Both the position numbers and the translations under genes were made by a program. Of a stretch of DNA of 18,397 nt, positions 6,765-14,885 are shown in pieces. Below the pieces are notes generated by a model that had not been told where the DNA came from, made no database searches, and saw only the letters and a program-made list of their open reading frames with translations. Positions within the stretch are counted from its first letter, which is position 1, and each line of letters starts with the position of its first letter. Location of the stretch: contig CAMBHH010000051.1 in NCBI GenBank assembly GCA_945866505.1, forward strand, positions 1-18,397, in the 5' to 3' direction. The stretch is from Flavobacterium psychrophilum (GTDB lineage: Bacteria > Bacteroidota > Bacteroidia > Flavobacteriales > Flavobacteriaceae).

Positions 6765-8255
6765 TTACCTTCTATCAAACCATTCATCCACTAATTTTTT
6801 CTCGAATGGGATTGCATTTTTATGAATAAATTCATTGGATTCTTTGTCATAATTATACTCTTTTGCCCAATCTTGATGATTTTCTGCCAAGGCGATAATG
6901 CTGTTACAAACCAACTGAATCTCTTCGTTGGTTGTCGTTGGATGAACCGACATTCTAATCCAACCTGGCTTTCTCACCAAATCGCCCAAAGAAATTTCGT
7001 TAATAAGTTGGCTCGAAGTTTCTTGATCTACGTGTAATAAAAAATGTCCGTAAGTCCCAGCACAACTGCATCCACCTCGAGTTTGAATTCCGAATCTATC
7101 ATTCAAAATCTTAACTCCTAAATTAAAATGCAAGTCGTCAATATAAAACGAAATCACTCCTAGCCTATCCTTATGTTGTGCTGCTAGAATCTTGATATTT
7201 GGGATATTCCCTAAACTCGAAAAAATATAATCCACAATTTCGTGTTCTCTTTTCAGGATATTTTCTATTCCCATTTTCTCCTTCAATTGTATGGCCAAAG
7301 CTGTTTTTATCACTTGCAAGAAGCCGGGAGTTCCGCCGTCTTCCCTATCTTCGATATTATCAATGTATTTGTGTTCGCCCCAAGGATTTGTCCACGAAAC
7401 AGTTCCTCCACCTGGATTATCAGGAATTAAATTTTGATATAATTTTTTATTAAAAACCAATACTCCGGAAGTTCCTGGTCCACCCAAGAATTTGTGTGGC
7501 GAAAAGAAAATCGCGTCCAAGAAACTTTCAGGATCTTCTGGATGCATATTAATGGCAACATAAGGACCAGAACATGCAAAATCCACAAAACAAAGTCCGT
7601 TGTTTTGGTGCATTAATTTTGCTGCTGCGTGATAAGGCGTTTTGATTCCAGTAACGTTCGAACAGGAAGTGATGGAAGCAATTTTGACACTTCTGTCTTT
7701 GTATTTTTCTATTAATTTTGTGAGATTCTCAAGACTAAACAAACCATCCTCGGTAGAAGGAATCACTTCAACATCGGCAATAGTTTCGAGCCATGACGTC
7801 TGATTGGAATGATGTTCCATGTGTGAAATAAAAACGACAGGTTTCTTTTCGGCGGGAATGTTAATGAAATCTTTCAGGTTTTCTGGAATTTTCAGGCCTA
7901 AAATCCGCTGAAATTTATTGACAACACCTGTCATTCCAGTTCCATCGGTAATGAGAACATCATCATTCGTAGCGTTAACATGTTGCTTAATTATACTTCT
8001 GGCTTTGTGATAGGCCATAGTCATCGCTGTCCCAGAAACAGTAGTTTCAGTATGGGTATTGGCTACAAAAGGACCAAACTCGTTCATCATTTTTTCTTCA
8101 ATGGGCCGGTACAAACGACCACTCGCGGTCCAATCCGTATAAATGATTTTTTGTTTGCCGTAAGGGGAAACAAATTCCTGATCAATTCCAATAATATTCT
8201 TTCGAAATTGCTTGAAATAGTGTTCCAATTGAGTGGGCATTGCTGTGGTGGTCAT
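6765..8255 (-). CDS. Class V aminotransferase / cysteine desulfurase-like PLP enzyme
   Basis: The product is 496 residues, fold type I PLP enzyme. The Schiff-base lysine is K255 in SPHKFLGGPGT. The cofactor aspartate is D225 in CFVDFACSG, preceded by the histidine-rich SHMEHHSN (144-151) that stacks on the ring in SufS-like enzymes. RGGCSCAGTYGH (393-404) carries C396 and C398 where the SufS/CsdA catalytic cysteine loop lies. The protein is about 90 residues longer than SufS, and its N terminus reads YTDWTASGRLYRP instead of the SufS YLDNAAT type, so it belongs to a divergent branch. No suf, isc or moaD gene is adjacent. Sulfur transfer from cysteine is plausible, but the substrate is not proven. 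The ATG at 8255 gives a normal N terminus; an alternative ATG at 8240 is possible. Confidence 0.85.
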   Translation of the reverse strand: MTTTAMPTQLEHYFKQFRKNIIGIDQEFVSPYGKQKIIYTDWTASGRLYRPIEEKMMNEFGPFVANTHTETTVSGTAMTMAYHKARSIIKQHVNATNDDVLITDGTGMTGVVNKFQRILGLKIPENLKDFINIPAEKKPVVFISHMEHHSNQTSWLETIADVEVIPSTEDGLFSLENLTKLIEKYKDRSVKIASITSCSNVTGIKTPYHAAAKLMHQNNGLCFVDFACSGPYVAINMHPEDPESFLDAIFFSPHKFLGGPGTSGVLVFNKKLYQNLIPDNPGGGTVSWTNPWGEHKYIDNIEDREDGGTPGFLQVIKTALAIQLKEKMGIENILKREHEIVDYIFSSLGNIPNIKILAAQHKDRLGVISFYIDDLHFNLGVKILNDRFGIQTRGGCSCAGTYGHFLLHVDQETSSQLINEISLGDLVRKPGWIRMSVHPTTTNEEIQLVCNSIIALAENHQDWAKEYNYDKESNEFIHKNAIPFEKKLVDEWFDRR

Positions 8256-8341
8256 TATAATTTAAATTAGAATCGAAAAAGTCTATCCCAAAACAAAAAT
8301 GCGATAAGCTTCCCTTGTTTTTTATTCTAAAACCAAAGGTT

Positions 8342-9742
8342 TTATATTCCGGCAATTGCCTTTATTTCTTCCATAATTCGTAACGCCAAAGCATCGGCTT
8401 TTTCTTGAGTTGCTGCTTCGGTGTAAATACGAATAATCGGCTCCGTATTTGACTTTCTTAGGTGAACCCAATTTTCTGCAAAGTCAATTTTCACTCCATC
8501 GATTGTTGTGATGTCTTCGTTTTTATATTTCGCGCTCATGGCTTCCAAAATTCCATCTACATCAATTTGTGGTGTCAATTCGATTTTATTTTTGCTCATA
8601 TAATATTCTGGATACGAAGCTCTCAAAGCAGAAACACTCATTTTCTTGTTGGCTAAATGGGTCAAGAATAAAGCCACACCCACCAAACTATCGCGTCCGT
8701 AATGCAATTCAGGATAAATAATGCCGCCGTTTCCTTCACCACCAATGATGGCATTGTTTTTCTTCATCAATTCCACCACGTTCACCTCGCCTACAGCGCT
8801 GGCTTCATAATTTCCGTTATGCGAATTCGTAACATCACGCAAAGCTCGTGACGAAGACATATTCGAAACGGTGTTTCCTTGTGTTCTTCCCAAAACAAAA
8901 TCGGCGCAAGCCACCAAAGTATATTCTTCACCAAACATTTCACCGTCTTCGCAAATGAAAGCCAAACGATCGACATCGGGATCAACCACCACACCTAAAT
9001 CGGCTTTTTCTTTGACAACCAATTCTGAAATATCAGTCAAATGTTCTTTCAAAGGTTCTGGATTATGAGGAAAATGACCGTTAGGTTCACAGTATAATTT
9101 TACGACTTCAACGCCCATTAATTCTAATAATTTTGGAATAATAATTCCTCCAGATGAATTTACACCATCAACAACTACCTTAAAATTTGCAGCTTTAACA
9201 GCATCAACATCAACCAAAGGCAAGTTCAACACCTCATCAATATGAATGTCCATATAAGCATCATTTATAGTGATTTCGCCTAAAGCATCTACTTCCGAAA
9301 AGTCGAAAGCTTCGGCTTCGGCAATTTGAAGGATTTTCTCTCCTTCCATTCCACTCAAGAATTCTCCTTTTTCATTCAATAATTTCAAGGCATTCCATTG
9401 TTTTGGATTGTGCGAAGCCGTTAGAATAATTCCACCATCGGCATTTTCTAATGGCACAGCAACCTCAACAGTGGGCGTTGTCGAAAGTCCTAAATCGACC
9501 ACATCAATTCCTAACCCAATTAATGTATTTACCACCAAATTATGAATCATTGGTCCCGAAATTCTGGCGTCTCTTCCTACTACTACTTTAAAATTTGTTT
9601 GTTGTTTATTGCTTGTTGTTTGTTGTTTTAGCCATGTTCCATAAGCCGAAGCAAATTTTACCGCATCAACGGGTGTGAGGTTGTCTCCCACTTTACCACC
9701 AATAGTTCCTCGAATTCCTGAGATCGATTTTATTAAAGTCAT
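8342..9742 (-). CDS. glmM: Phosphoglucosamine mutase
   Basis: The product is 466 residues if started at the ATG at 9742, giving MTLIKSISGIRGTIGG, the normal N terminus. The frame runs further upstream to 9787, but that extension is AT-rich spacer. The catalytic serine is S110 in TASHNP, the Mg loop DPDVDR is at 254-259, the sugar loop GGEGNGG at 334-340, and the phosphate loop RKSNTEPIIR at 429-438. The GEGNGG form is usual for the Bacteroidota enzyme. It interconverts glucosamine-6-P and glucosamine-1-P on the way to UDP-GlcNAc for peptidoglycan and LPS. A low-complexity insertion, KQQTTSNKQQTN (39-50), from a 21-bp tandem repeat lies in the loop before FKVVVGRDARISG. The gene follows a -7 box at 9776-9783. 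The aminotransferase gene is 86 bp downstream on the same strand. Confidence 0.9.
   Translation of the reverse strand: MTLIKSISGIRGTIGGKVGDNLTPVDAVKFASAYGTWLKQQTTSNKQQTNFKVVVGRDARISGPMIHNLVVNTLIGLGIDVVDLGLSTTPTVEVAVPLENADGGIILTASHNPKQWNALKLLNEKGEFLSGMEGEKILQIAEAEAFDFSEVDALGEITINDAYMDIHIDEVLNLPLVDVDAVKAANFKVVVDGVNSSGGIIIPKLLELMGVEVVKLYCEPNGHFPHNPEPLKEHLTDISELVVKEKADLGVVVDPDVDRLAFICEDGEMFGEEYTLVACADFVLGRTQGNTVSNMSSSRALRDVTNSHNGNYEASAVGEVNVVELMKKNNAIIGGEGNGGIIYPELHYGRDSLVGVALFLTHLANKKMSVSALRASYPEYYMSKNKIELTPQIDVDGILEAMSAKYKNEDITTIDGVKIDFAENWVHLRKSNTEPIIRIYTEAATQEKADALALRIMEEIKAIAGI
9597..9628 (-). repeat. 21-bp in-frame tandem repeat within glmM
   Basis: On the + strand GTTTGTTGTTT occurs at 9597-9607 and 9618-9628, a period of 21 bp or seven codons. 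It encodes KQQTTSN-KQQTN in GlmM residues 39-50. Confidence 0.8.
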
Positions 9743-9751
9743 ATTTAATTT

Positions 9752-9765
9752 TAGATTATAGATTA
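9752..9765. repeat. Heptamer duplication upstream of glmM
   Basis: TAGATTA is repeated exactly at 9752-9758 and 9759-9765 in the glmM leader. It is the same TAGATTn heptamer seen at 6694-6718 and 12091-12118. Confidence 0.5.
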
Positions 9766-9775
9766 TTTTGAAATA

Positions 9776-9783
9776 CAAATATA
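9776..9783 (-). promoter_or_regulatory. Promoter -7 box for glmM
   Basis: On the minus strand this reads TATATTTG, an exact TAnnTTTG. It is 33 bp upstream of the chosen ATG (9742) and overlaps the longer ORF start at 9787, which supports the shorter start. No clear TTTG is found at -33. Confidence 0.45.
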
Positions 9784-9829
9784 ACAAACGCAGTTTATAA
9801 TAGTCATTTAAAATCCCTATTTTAGTCGA

Positions 9830-10414
9830 ATGAATTTCTTAGCTCACATTTATCTTTCTGGAGACAACGATTTGTTGAAAATTGGCAATTTTATGGCCGA
9901 TGGTATTCATGGGAAAAACTTTGATGCATTTCCGATGGACATTCAAAAAGGAATTATTTTGCACCGGGAAATAGATATGTTTACCGATGCGCATCTTATT
10001 TTTCGTCAAAGCACCAAACGCTTGCACGCCAATTACCATCATTATTCAGGGATTATTGTCGATATTTTTTACGACCATTTTTTAGCAAAAAACTGGAGTT
10101 GGTATTCAAACGAAACATTAGAAGATTTCACAGAACGTTTTTACCAATCGTTGAGAGATAACTATGATTTTCTAAATGAGAAAACCCAAAAAATGATACC
10201 TTATTTGATACAGCAAAACTGGTTAATGAGTTATCAAACCATCGAAGGCATCGAAAATGTTTTGAGTAAAATGGATAATAGAATGAAACGCAATTCGATT
10301 ATGCGACTTTCAGTGGCTGAATTAAGAACATTCAACGCAGAATTTGAACTGGAATTCACCACCTTTTTTAATGAATTAATAGTACACGCGAATTTGAAAA
10401 TACAAACTTTATGA
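9830..10414 (+). CDS. acpH: Acyl-carrier-protein phosphodiesterase (AcpH/DUF479)
   Basis: The product is 194 residues, the same size as E. coli AcpH (193), with matching landmarks: [10 protein letters not shown] at the start (compare MNFLAHLHLA), [10 protein letters not shown] (20-29) with the metal-binding aspartate, [13 protein letters not shown] (43-55), and [12 protein letters not shown] (77-88). AcpH removes the 4'-phosphopantetheine arm from holo-ACP using a divalent metal, in the cytosol. It overlaps the next gene by ATGA, so the two are translationally coupled, although a link between ACP turnover and glutathione cleavage is not obvious. The start is fixed by the conserved MNFLAH. The activity is known from E. 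coli; in Bacteroidota it is assigned by homology. Confidence 0.88.
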   Translation: MNFLAHIYLSGDNDLLKIGNFMADGIHGKNFDAFPMDIQKGIILHREIDMFTDAHLIFRQSTKRLHANYHHYSGIIVDIFYDHFLAKNWSWYSNETLEDFTERFYQSLRDNYDFLNEKTQKMIPYLIQQNWLMSYQTIEGIENVLSKMDNRMKRNSIMRLSVAELRTFNAEFELEFTTFFNELIVHANLKIQTL

Positions 10415-12093
10415 AAAAATTAGCCCTTAGCATTACCATATTTACCTTTCTTTTAAATCCAGGACTAACCAATGCTCAAACCGGACTTGTTGCCCAAAAA
10501 GCAATGGTGGTTTCGGCACGAGAAGAAGCTTCAAAAATTGGTGTTGAAATTATGAAAAAAGGAGGTAACGCCTTTGATGCTATGGTTGCCACCGAATTGG
10601 CTTTGGCTGTCGCTTATCCTTATGCAGGAAATTTGGGCGGTGGCGGTTTTATGGTGTATCGAAAAGCAAATGGTGAAATAGGTTCTTTGGATTACCGCGA
10701 AAAAGCGCCTTTGGCAGCTTCGGCAACTATGTTTCTGGACGAAAAAGGAAATGTGATTAAAGGAAAAAGCACAGAATCACCTCTTGCAATTGGAGTTCCT
10801 GGAACTATTGCAGGCGTATTTGCAGTGCACAAAAAATTTGGTTCGTTGCCCATTGAAGAAATCTTAAAACCTGTAATTGCCTTGGCTGAAAGAGGCGTCA
10901 TTGTTACCAAAAAACAAGAAAACCAACTGAAAAATTACCACGAGGCCATTGTAAAAGTAAATGATGCTACCTCCTTGTTTTCTAATATTTTCAAAGAAAA
11001 TGATACGATAAAATATCCCGCTTTGGCTGCCACTTTGAAACGCATTGCAAAAAACGGAAGAGACGAATTTTACAAAGGCGAAACTGCCCAAACATTGGTT
11101 CAGTATTTACAGCAAAAAGGGGCTATAATTACTTTGGAAGATTTGGCAAAATACGAAGCCAAATGGAGAACACCAATCACCTTTACTTACAAAGATTTAA
11201 AAATTATTTCGATGCCTCCACCCAGTAGCGGAGGAATTTGTTTGGCTGAAATTCTAAAAATGATTGAGCCTTTTGACCTTGCTAAAATGGGACATAATTC
11301 CACCGAAGCGATTCAGGTCATTGTCGAAGCCGAACGAAGAGCGTATGCTGACAGAAGCGTCTATCTTGGCGATCCTGATTTTGTAAAAATACCATTGAAA
11401 GCGCTACTTTCCGAAGATTATTTAAAACAAAGAATGGCTAATTTTGATGCAAACAAAGCCACTTTATCTTCAGACATCAAGGAAGGAAAAGTAAGGTATA
11501 ACGAAAGTACTGAAACCACTCATTATTCAATTGTAGATCAGTTTGGTAATGCGGTTGCAGCAACGACAACCCTAAATGACGGTTTTGGTTCTAAATATTA
11601 TTGTGATGCATTAGGTTTTTTCCTCAATAATGAAATGGACGATTTTAGTGCAAAACCGGGTGAACCCAATATGTTTGGATTGGTTGGCAATGAATTCAAC
11701 AGTATTGCTCCACAAAAAAGAATGCTCAGTTCGATGACACCAACGATTGTCGAGAAAAATGGCAAACTATTTATGGTTGTTGGAAGTCCCGGCGGTTCCA
11801 CCATTATCACCTCGGTTTTACAAACTATTTTGAATGTTTCACAATTCAAAATGAGTATGCAACAAGCGGTCGATGCACCCCGTTTTCACCATCAATGGTT
11901 GCCCGATGTCATTACTTTTGAACCTAATACTTTCGATACCAAAACCTTTGAAGCCCTTAAAGTCAAAGGTTATCTTATCAACGAAAAAACAACTCCTGTC
12001 ATTGGAAAAGTAGATGCAATTTTGGTCTTGCCTAACGGAAAATTAGAAGGCGGAGCCGATAAAAGAGGCGATGATACAGCGGTGGGATTTTAG
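10411..12093 (+). CDS. ggt: Gamma-glutamyltransferase, secreted
   Basis: The product is a 560-residue Ntn hydrolase. A Sec signal peptide covers residues 1-22, with likely cleavage at TNA/QT, so it should be periplasmic. The precursor self-cleaves before T369 in [16 protein letters not shown], making large and small subunits; T369 is the nucleophile, matching T391 in E. coli. R96 in LDYREKAP and D410/D411 in NNEMDDF bind the gamma-glutamyl group, and GSPGGSTI (458-465) forms the oxyanion site. The lid loop appears reduced. The enzyme hydrolyses glutathione or transfers its gamma-glutamyl group. The start overlaps the acpH stop (ATGA). The stop codon TAG falls inside the heptamer repeat at 12091-12118. 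Confidence 0.94.
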   Translation: MKKLALSITIFTFLLNPGLTNAQTGLVAQKAMVVSAREEASKIGVEIMKKGGNAFDAMVATELALAVAYPYAGNLGGGGFMVYRKANGEIGSLDYREKAPLAASATMFLDEKGNVIKGKSTESPLAIGVPGTIAGVFAVHKKFGSLPIEEILKPVIALAERGVIVTKKQENQLKNYHEAIVKVNDATSLFSNIFKENDTIKYPALAATLKRIAKNGRDEFYKGETAQTLVQYLQQKGAIITLEDLAKYEAKWRTPITFTYKDLKIISMPPPSSGGICLAEILKMIEPFDLAKMGHNSTEAIQVIVEAERRAYADRSVYLGDPDFVKIPLKALLSEDYLKQRMANFDANKATLSSDIKEGKVRYNESTETTHYSIVDQFGNAVAATTTLNDGFGSKYYCDALGFFLNNEMDDFSAKPGEPNMFGLVGNEFNSIAPQKRMLSSMTPTIVEKNGKLFMVVGSPGGSTIITSVLQTILNVSQFKMSMQQAVDAPRFHHQWLPDVITFEPNTFDTKTFEALKVKGYLINEKTTPVIGKVDAILVLPNGKLEGGADKRGDDTAVGF

Positions 12094-12118
12094 ATTGTAG
12101 ATTTTTGATTTTTGAAAT
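12091..12118. repeat. TAGATTn heptamer array after ggt
   Basis: Consecutive heptads TAGATTG, TAGATTT, TTGATTT and TTGAAAT start at the ggt stop codon and run directly into the ATTGnn hexamer array. Confidence 0.5.
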
Positions 12119-12176
12119 TGATATTGAAATTGCAATTGAAATTGCAATTGAAATTGCCATTGATATTGCCATTGAA
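12117..12176 (+). repeat. Ten-unit ATTGnn hexamer array upstream of alkD
   Basis: Ten consecutive hexamers: ATTGAT, ATTGAA, ATTGCA, ATTGAA, ATTGCA, ATTGAA, ATTGCC, ATTGAT, ATTGCC, ATTGAA. Much of it forms a 12-bp higher-order unit. It ends 12 bp before the alkD ATG. Being a multiple of three, it stays in frame with alkD and would encode an alternating IE/IA/ID stretch if translated. Confidence 0.85.
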
Positions 12177-12188
12177 ATATTTTACTAT

Positions 12189-12857
12189 ATGAATTTTATA
12201 TACTCTGTAGAAACCGCTTTTCAAAAAGAAAGCAATCCTAAAAATGCATTTGCGATGGCAAAATATATGCGAAATCATTTTTTGTTTTTTGGTATAAAGA
12301 CCGAGCAAAGAAGAACCATTTTCAAAACCATTTGTAAAGAAAACCAAGTAGAAATTGCAGAACATTCACGAGCCATTGCTTTAGCATTATATTCAAAACC
12401 CCAACGAGAATTGCAGTATTGTGCCATTGAAATCCTTATAAAACAACTCAAAGGGAATTACAAAAAAGAAGATGTTCAACTTATAGAAAACTTCATAATT
12501 ACAAACTCTTGGTGGGACAGCGTGGATACGATTGCCAAATATATCTTGGGCGAATATTTACTCGAATTTCCATTAGAAGTAGAAAATGTAATAGAACGTT
12601 TTTCGAAGTCAGAGGATATTTGGCTCAACCGAAGTGCGATTCTTTTTCAATTGGGTTATAAAGAAAAAACGAATTTTGATTTATTGAAATCAGAATGTGA
12701 AAAACATAAAAAATCAAACGAGTTTTTCATCCAAAAAGCCATCGGATGGGCATTGAGAGAATATGCAAAAACGAATCCAAATGCGGTAAAGAACTTTGTC
12801 AACAACGCCAATTTAAAACCATTAAGCACAAAAGAAGCGCTAAAAAACACAATTTGA
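12189..12857 (+). CDS. alkD: AlkD-type DNA alkylation repair glycosylase (HEAT-like repeats)
   Basis: The product is 222 residues from the ATG at 12189. An all-helical HEAT/ALK-motif protein. It carries RRTIFK (41-46), RELQYCAIEIL (73-83), NSWWDSVDTIA (106-116), IWLNRSAILF (144-153) and AIGWALREY (184-192). Counting from this start puts W109, D113, R148 and W187 at exactly the positions I recall for the active site of Bacillus cereus AlkD, which supports the start. AlkD excises N3- and N7-alkylpurines without flipping the base. The open frame continues upstream to 12105 through the hexamer array, but that stretch encodes low-complexity IE/IA and is unlikely to be native. The CLC gene begins 36 bp after the stop. 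Confidence 0.88.
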   Translation: MNFIYSVETAFQKESNPKNAFAMAKYMRNHFLFFGIKTEQRRTIFKTICKENQVEIAEHSRAIALALYSKPQRELQYCAIEILIKQLKGNYKKEDVQLIENFIITNSWWDSVDTIAKYILGEYLLEFPLEVENVIERFSKSEDIWLNRSAILFQLGYKEKTNFDLLKSECEKHKKSNEFFIQKAIGWALREYAKTNPNAVKNFVNNANLKPLSTKEALKNTI

Positions 12858-12871
12858 GCTTAAAATTGTAG

Positions 12872-12879
12872 TAGTTTTG
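12872..12879 (+). promoter_or_regulatory. Promoter -7 box for the CLC gene
   Basis: TAGTTTTG matches TAnnTTTG exactly, 14 bp before the first ATG (12894). The nearest TTTG (12853-12856, at the alkD stop) is only 15 bp upstream, shorter than the usual spacer, so the -33 element is doubtful. If it is used, the leader is very short. Confidence 0.38.
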
Positions 12880-12893
12880 TATAACTTTCAAAA

Positions 12894-14693
12894 ATGCAAA
12901 TGCTCAAAAAAATCATTCATAAACTAGAGTTGTTTACCATATCAGCGCGAAACAAACTAACTAACAAACAGTTTATTTTCGTTTCAAGCGTTTTGGTTGG
13001 AATCTTAGCGGCTTTTGCTGTGATTGTTTTGAAAACTTTTGCGCATTGGGTATTTGTTTTTGCGACTTATCTTACTAGTAACACCAGTATTTTTAAATTT
13101 GGATACATCAAAGTATTACTACCTGTTATTGGAATTTTGCTAACCGTTTTTGTCGTCAAAAGAGTTTTGGGCGGATCAATCGAAAAAGGAACATCACAAA
13201 TTTTGTACGCTGTTGCCAAAAAAGCCAGTATTATTCCTAAAAAACAAATGTATGCCCAAATCATCACTAGCTCGCTCACGGTGGGCTTAGGCGGTTCAGC
13301 AGGTTTAGAAAGTCCCATTGTGATCACGGGTGCAGCATTTGGTTCTAATTACGCCCAACGATTTAAGTTAAGTTACAAGGATAGAACCTTACTTATAGGT
13401 TGTGGCGTTGCGGCGGGAATTGGAGCGGCTTTTAATGCGCCAATTGCGGGAGTTTTATTTGCTATCGAAGTGTTGCTTGTTGATGTAAGTATTTCTGCTT
13501 TTACTCCTATTATGATTGCCGCGGCAACTGGAGCTTTAGTTTCTAAAGTGGTGTTAGACGAAAGCATTTTATTGTCTTTCAAACAACAACAAGAGTTTAA
13601 TTATCACAATATTCCGTTTTATATTTTACTTGGAATTTTTACAGGATTTGTTGCTGTATATTATTCGAGAAATTTTCAGCGAGTGGAACATTTTTTTGCT
13701 AGACTTCGATTTTCAGCTTACAAAAAAGCTTTTTTTGGCGCTTCGATTTTGGCTGTTATGATTTTCATTTTTCCAACATTATTTGGTGAAGGTTACGAAA
13801 GTATTAAAACATTATCAGAAAACGACCCCGGTAAATTATTAGAAAACACCTTGTTTAGTAGTTTTAGAAACAATAGTTGGGTGCTGTTACTTTTTGTTGG
13901 ATTAACAATGATGCTCAAAGTTTTTGCAACGGGAATAACCTTAGGTAGTGGCGGAAATGGAGGCAACTTTGCTCCTGCCCTATTTTTAGGTTCTTATGTT
14001 GGCTTTTTCTTTTCTAAATTTTTAAACCTAACAGGACTTACGCATTTACCTGTAAGCAATTTTACCTTAGTGGGAATGGCAGGAATTCTTAGTGGCTTGT
14101 TTCATGCTCCATTGACCGCCATATTTCTAATTGCCGAAATTACAGGCGGTTATTCGTTGATGATTCCACTAATGATTGTAGCATCTTTGAGTTTTGCTAT
14201 TTCAAAAAAATTTGAAAAACATTCGCTGGATACAAAAAGTTTAGTCAAAAAAGGAAACGCTTTTACTAGCAACAAAGACACCAATATCCTTGCGACTTTA
14301 GACACCAATGCAATTATTCAAACCGATTATTTAACCGTTTTGCCTAACGAAAATTTAGAGAAACTGGTCGATTTGATTTCACATTCTAATCAGGTGATTT
14401 TTGCAGTTGTCGATGAACATAAAAAAATGCTTGGTGTGGTACATTTCAACAATATTAGAGAAATAATTTTCAATCCCTATCGGGTAAAATATACTTTGAT
14501 AAAGGATATTATGGTACAATCAATTGATATTATTTATCCAACAGACAGCATGGAAACGGTGATGAATAAGTTCGAAAAAACCAAAGTTCACTTCTTGCCA
14601 GTTATTAAAAACGGAGACTATTTTGGATTTATTTCGAAATCCGTTGCGCTTGAAGCCTATAGAACCAAGCTAAAATCCATGACTATAGAATAA
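12894..14693 (+). CDS. CLC-family chloride channel/transporter with C-terminal CBS domains
   Basis: The product is 599 residues. A CLC membrane domain (about 28-440) is followed by two CBS motifs (about 470-590). The gating glutamate E139 is present in GLESP (the GxEGP filter). GGNFAP (356-361) matches GxFxP, and Y420 in GGYSL matches the E. coli filter tyrosine Y445. The first filter region is GGSIEKG (93-99) instead of GSGIPE, keeping the serine. FNAPIAGVLFAIEV aligns with FNAPLAGILFIIEE, so the inner proton glutamate (E203 in E. coli) is V193 here; valine at this position is typical of CLC channels. Chloride/proton exchange versus channel activity is therefore open. ATG codons at 12894 and 12900 are both possible starts. 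It is probably expressed from its own promoter. Confidence 0.92.
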   Translation: MQMLKKIIHKLELFTISARNKLTNKQFIFVSSVLVGILAAFAVIVLKTFAHWVFVFATYLTSNTSIFKFGYIKVLLPVIGILLTVFVVKRVLGGSIEKGTSQILYAVAKKASIIPKKQMYAQIITSSLTVGLGGSAGLESPIVITGAAFGSNYAQRFKLSYKDRTLLIGCGVAAGIGAAFNAPIAGVLFAIEVLLVDVSISAFTPIMIAAATGALVSKVVLDESILLSFKQQQEFNYHNIPFYILLGIFTGFVAVYYSRNFQRVEHFFARLRFSAYKKAFFGASILAVMIFIFPTLFGEGYESIKTLSENDPGKLLENTLFSSFRNNSWVLLLFVGLTMMLKVFATGITLGSGGNGGNFAPALFLGSYVGFFFSKFLNLTGLTHLPVSNFTLVGMAGILSGLFHAPLTAIFLIAEITGGYSLMIPLMIVASLSFAISKKFEKHSLDTKSLVKKGNAFTSNKDTNILATLDTNAIIQTDYLTVLPNENLEKLVDLISHSNQVIFAVVDEHKKMLGVVHFNNIREIIFNPYRVKYTLIKDIMVQSIDIIYPTDSMETVMNKFEKTKVHFLPVIKNGDYFGFISKSVALEAYRTKLKSMTIE

Positions 14694-14735
14694 ATATTTG
14701 CTATCAATATGAGGTTAATTACTGATTTTAAATTA

Positions 14736-14843
14736 CATAGATTAATGAAAAACATAATTAAAAAAGGGTGTCACAGGTATTCTATTTACACATAGCTATG
14801 ACTTGAGTTCTAAATGTCTGACTTAAAAACGAATTAATCTATG
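14736..14843. repeat. Widely spaced perfect inverted repeat in the CLC-M23 gap
   Basis: CATAGATTAAT (14736-14746) and ATTAATCTATG (14833-14843) are exact complements, with 86 bp between them and TTA just outside on each side. There is no ORF inside. It resembles a small non-coding mobile or cruciform element. It lies in the 192-bp gap, otherwise featureless, ahead of the M23 peptidase gene. Confidence 0.5.
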
Positions 14844-14885
14844 ATAAGCAAAGCGCCTTTTAATTAAAAAACAAATAATTTCTCT

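Noticed and set aside
8328..8344. TAAAACC-AAA-GGTTTTA hairpin at the glmM stop as a terminator
   Set aside because: On the minus strand it is followed by an A-rich stretch, not a T tract; the stem is weak and AT-rich.
9743..9787. GlmM N-terminal extension MLYLYFKIIYNLKLN
   Set aside because: It covers a heptamer repeat and overlaps the -7 box; the family starts at MTLIKSISGIRG.
9818..9825. TATTTTAG as a promoter box for acpH
   Set aside because: It lies only 4 bp before the ATG, would need a leaderless mRNA, and has a mismatch at a key position.
12117..12176. CRISPR-like repeat array
   Set aside because: Contiguous hexamers without spacers; it is a microsatellite-type tandem repeat.
12090..12365. 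Minus-strand ORF with NGNINGNFNCNFN repeats
   Set aside because: It is the antisense reading of the hexamer array and alkD; it ends at the ggt stop and has no family features.
14756..14865. AATTAAAAAAGGG pairing with GCCTTTTAATT as an outer stem of the 14736-14843 repeat
   Set aside because: The order of arms is interleaved, not nested, and the match is imperfect.
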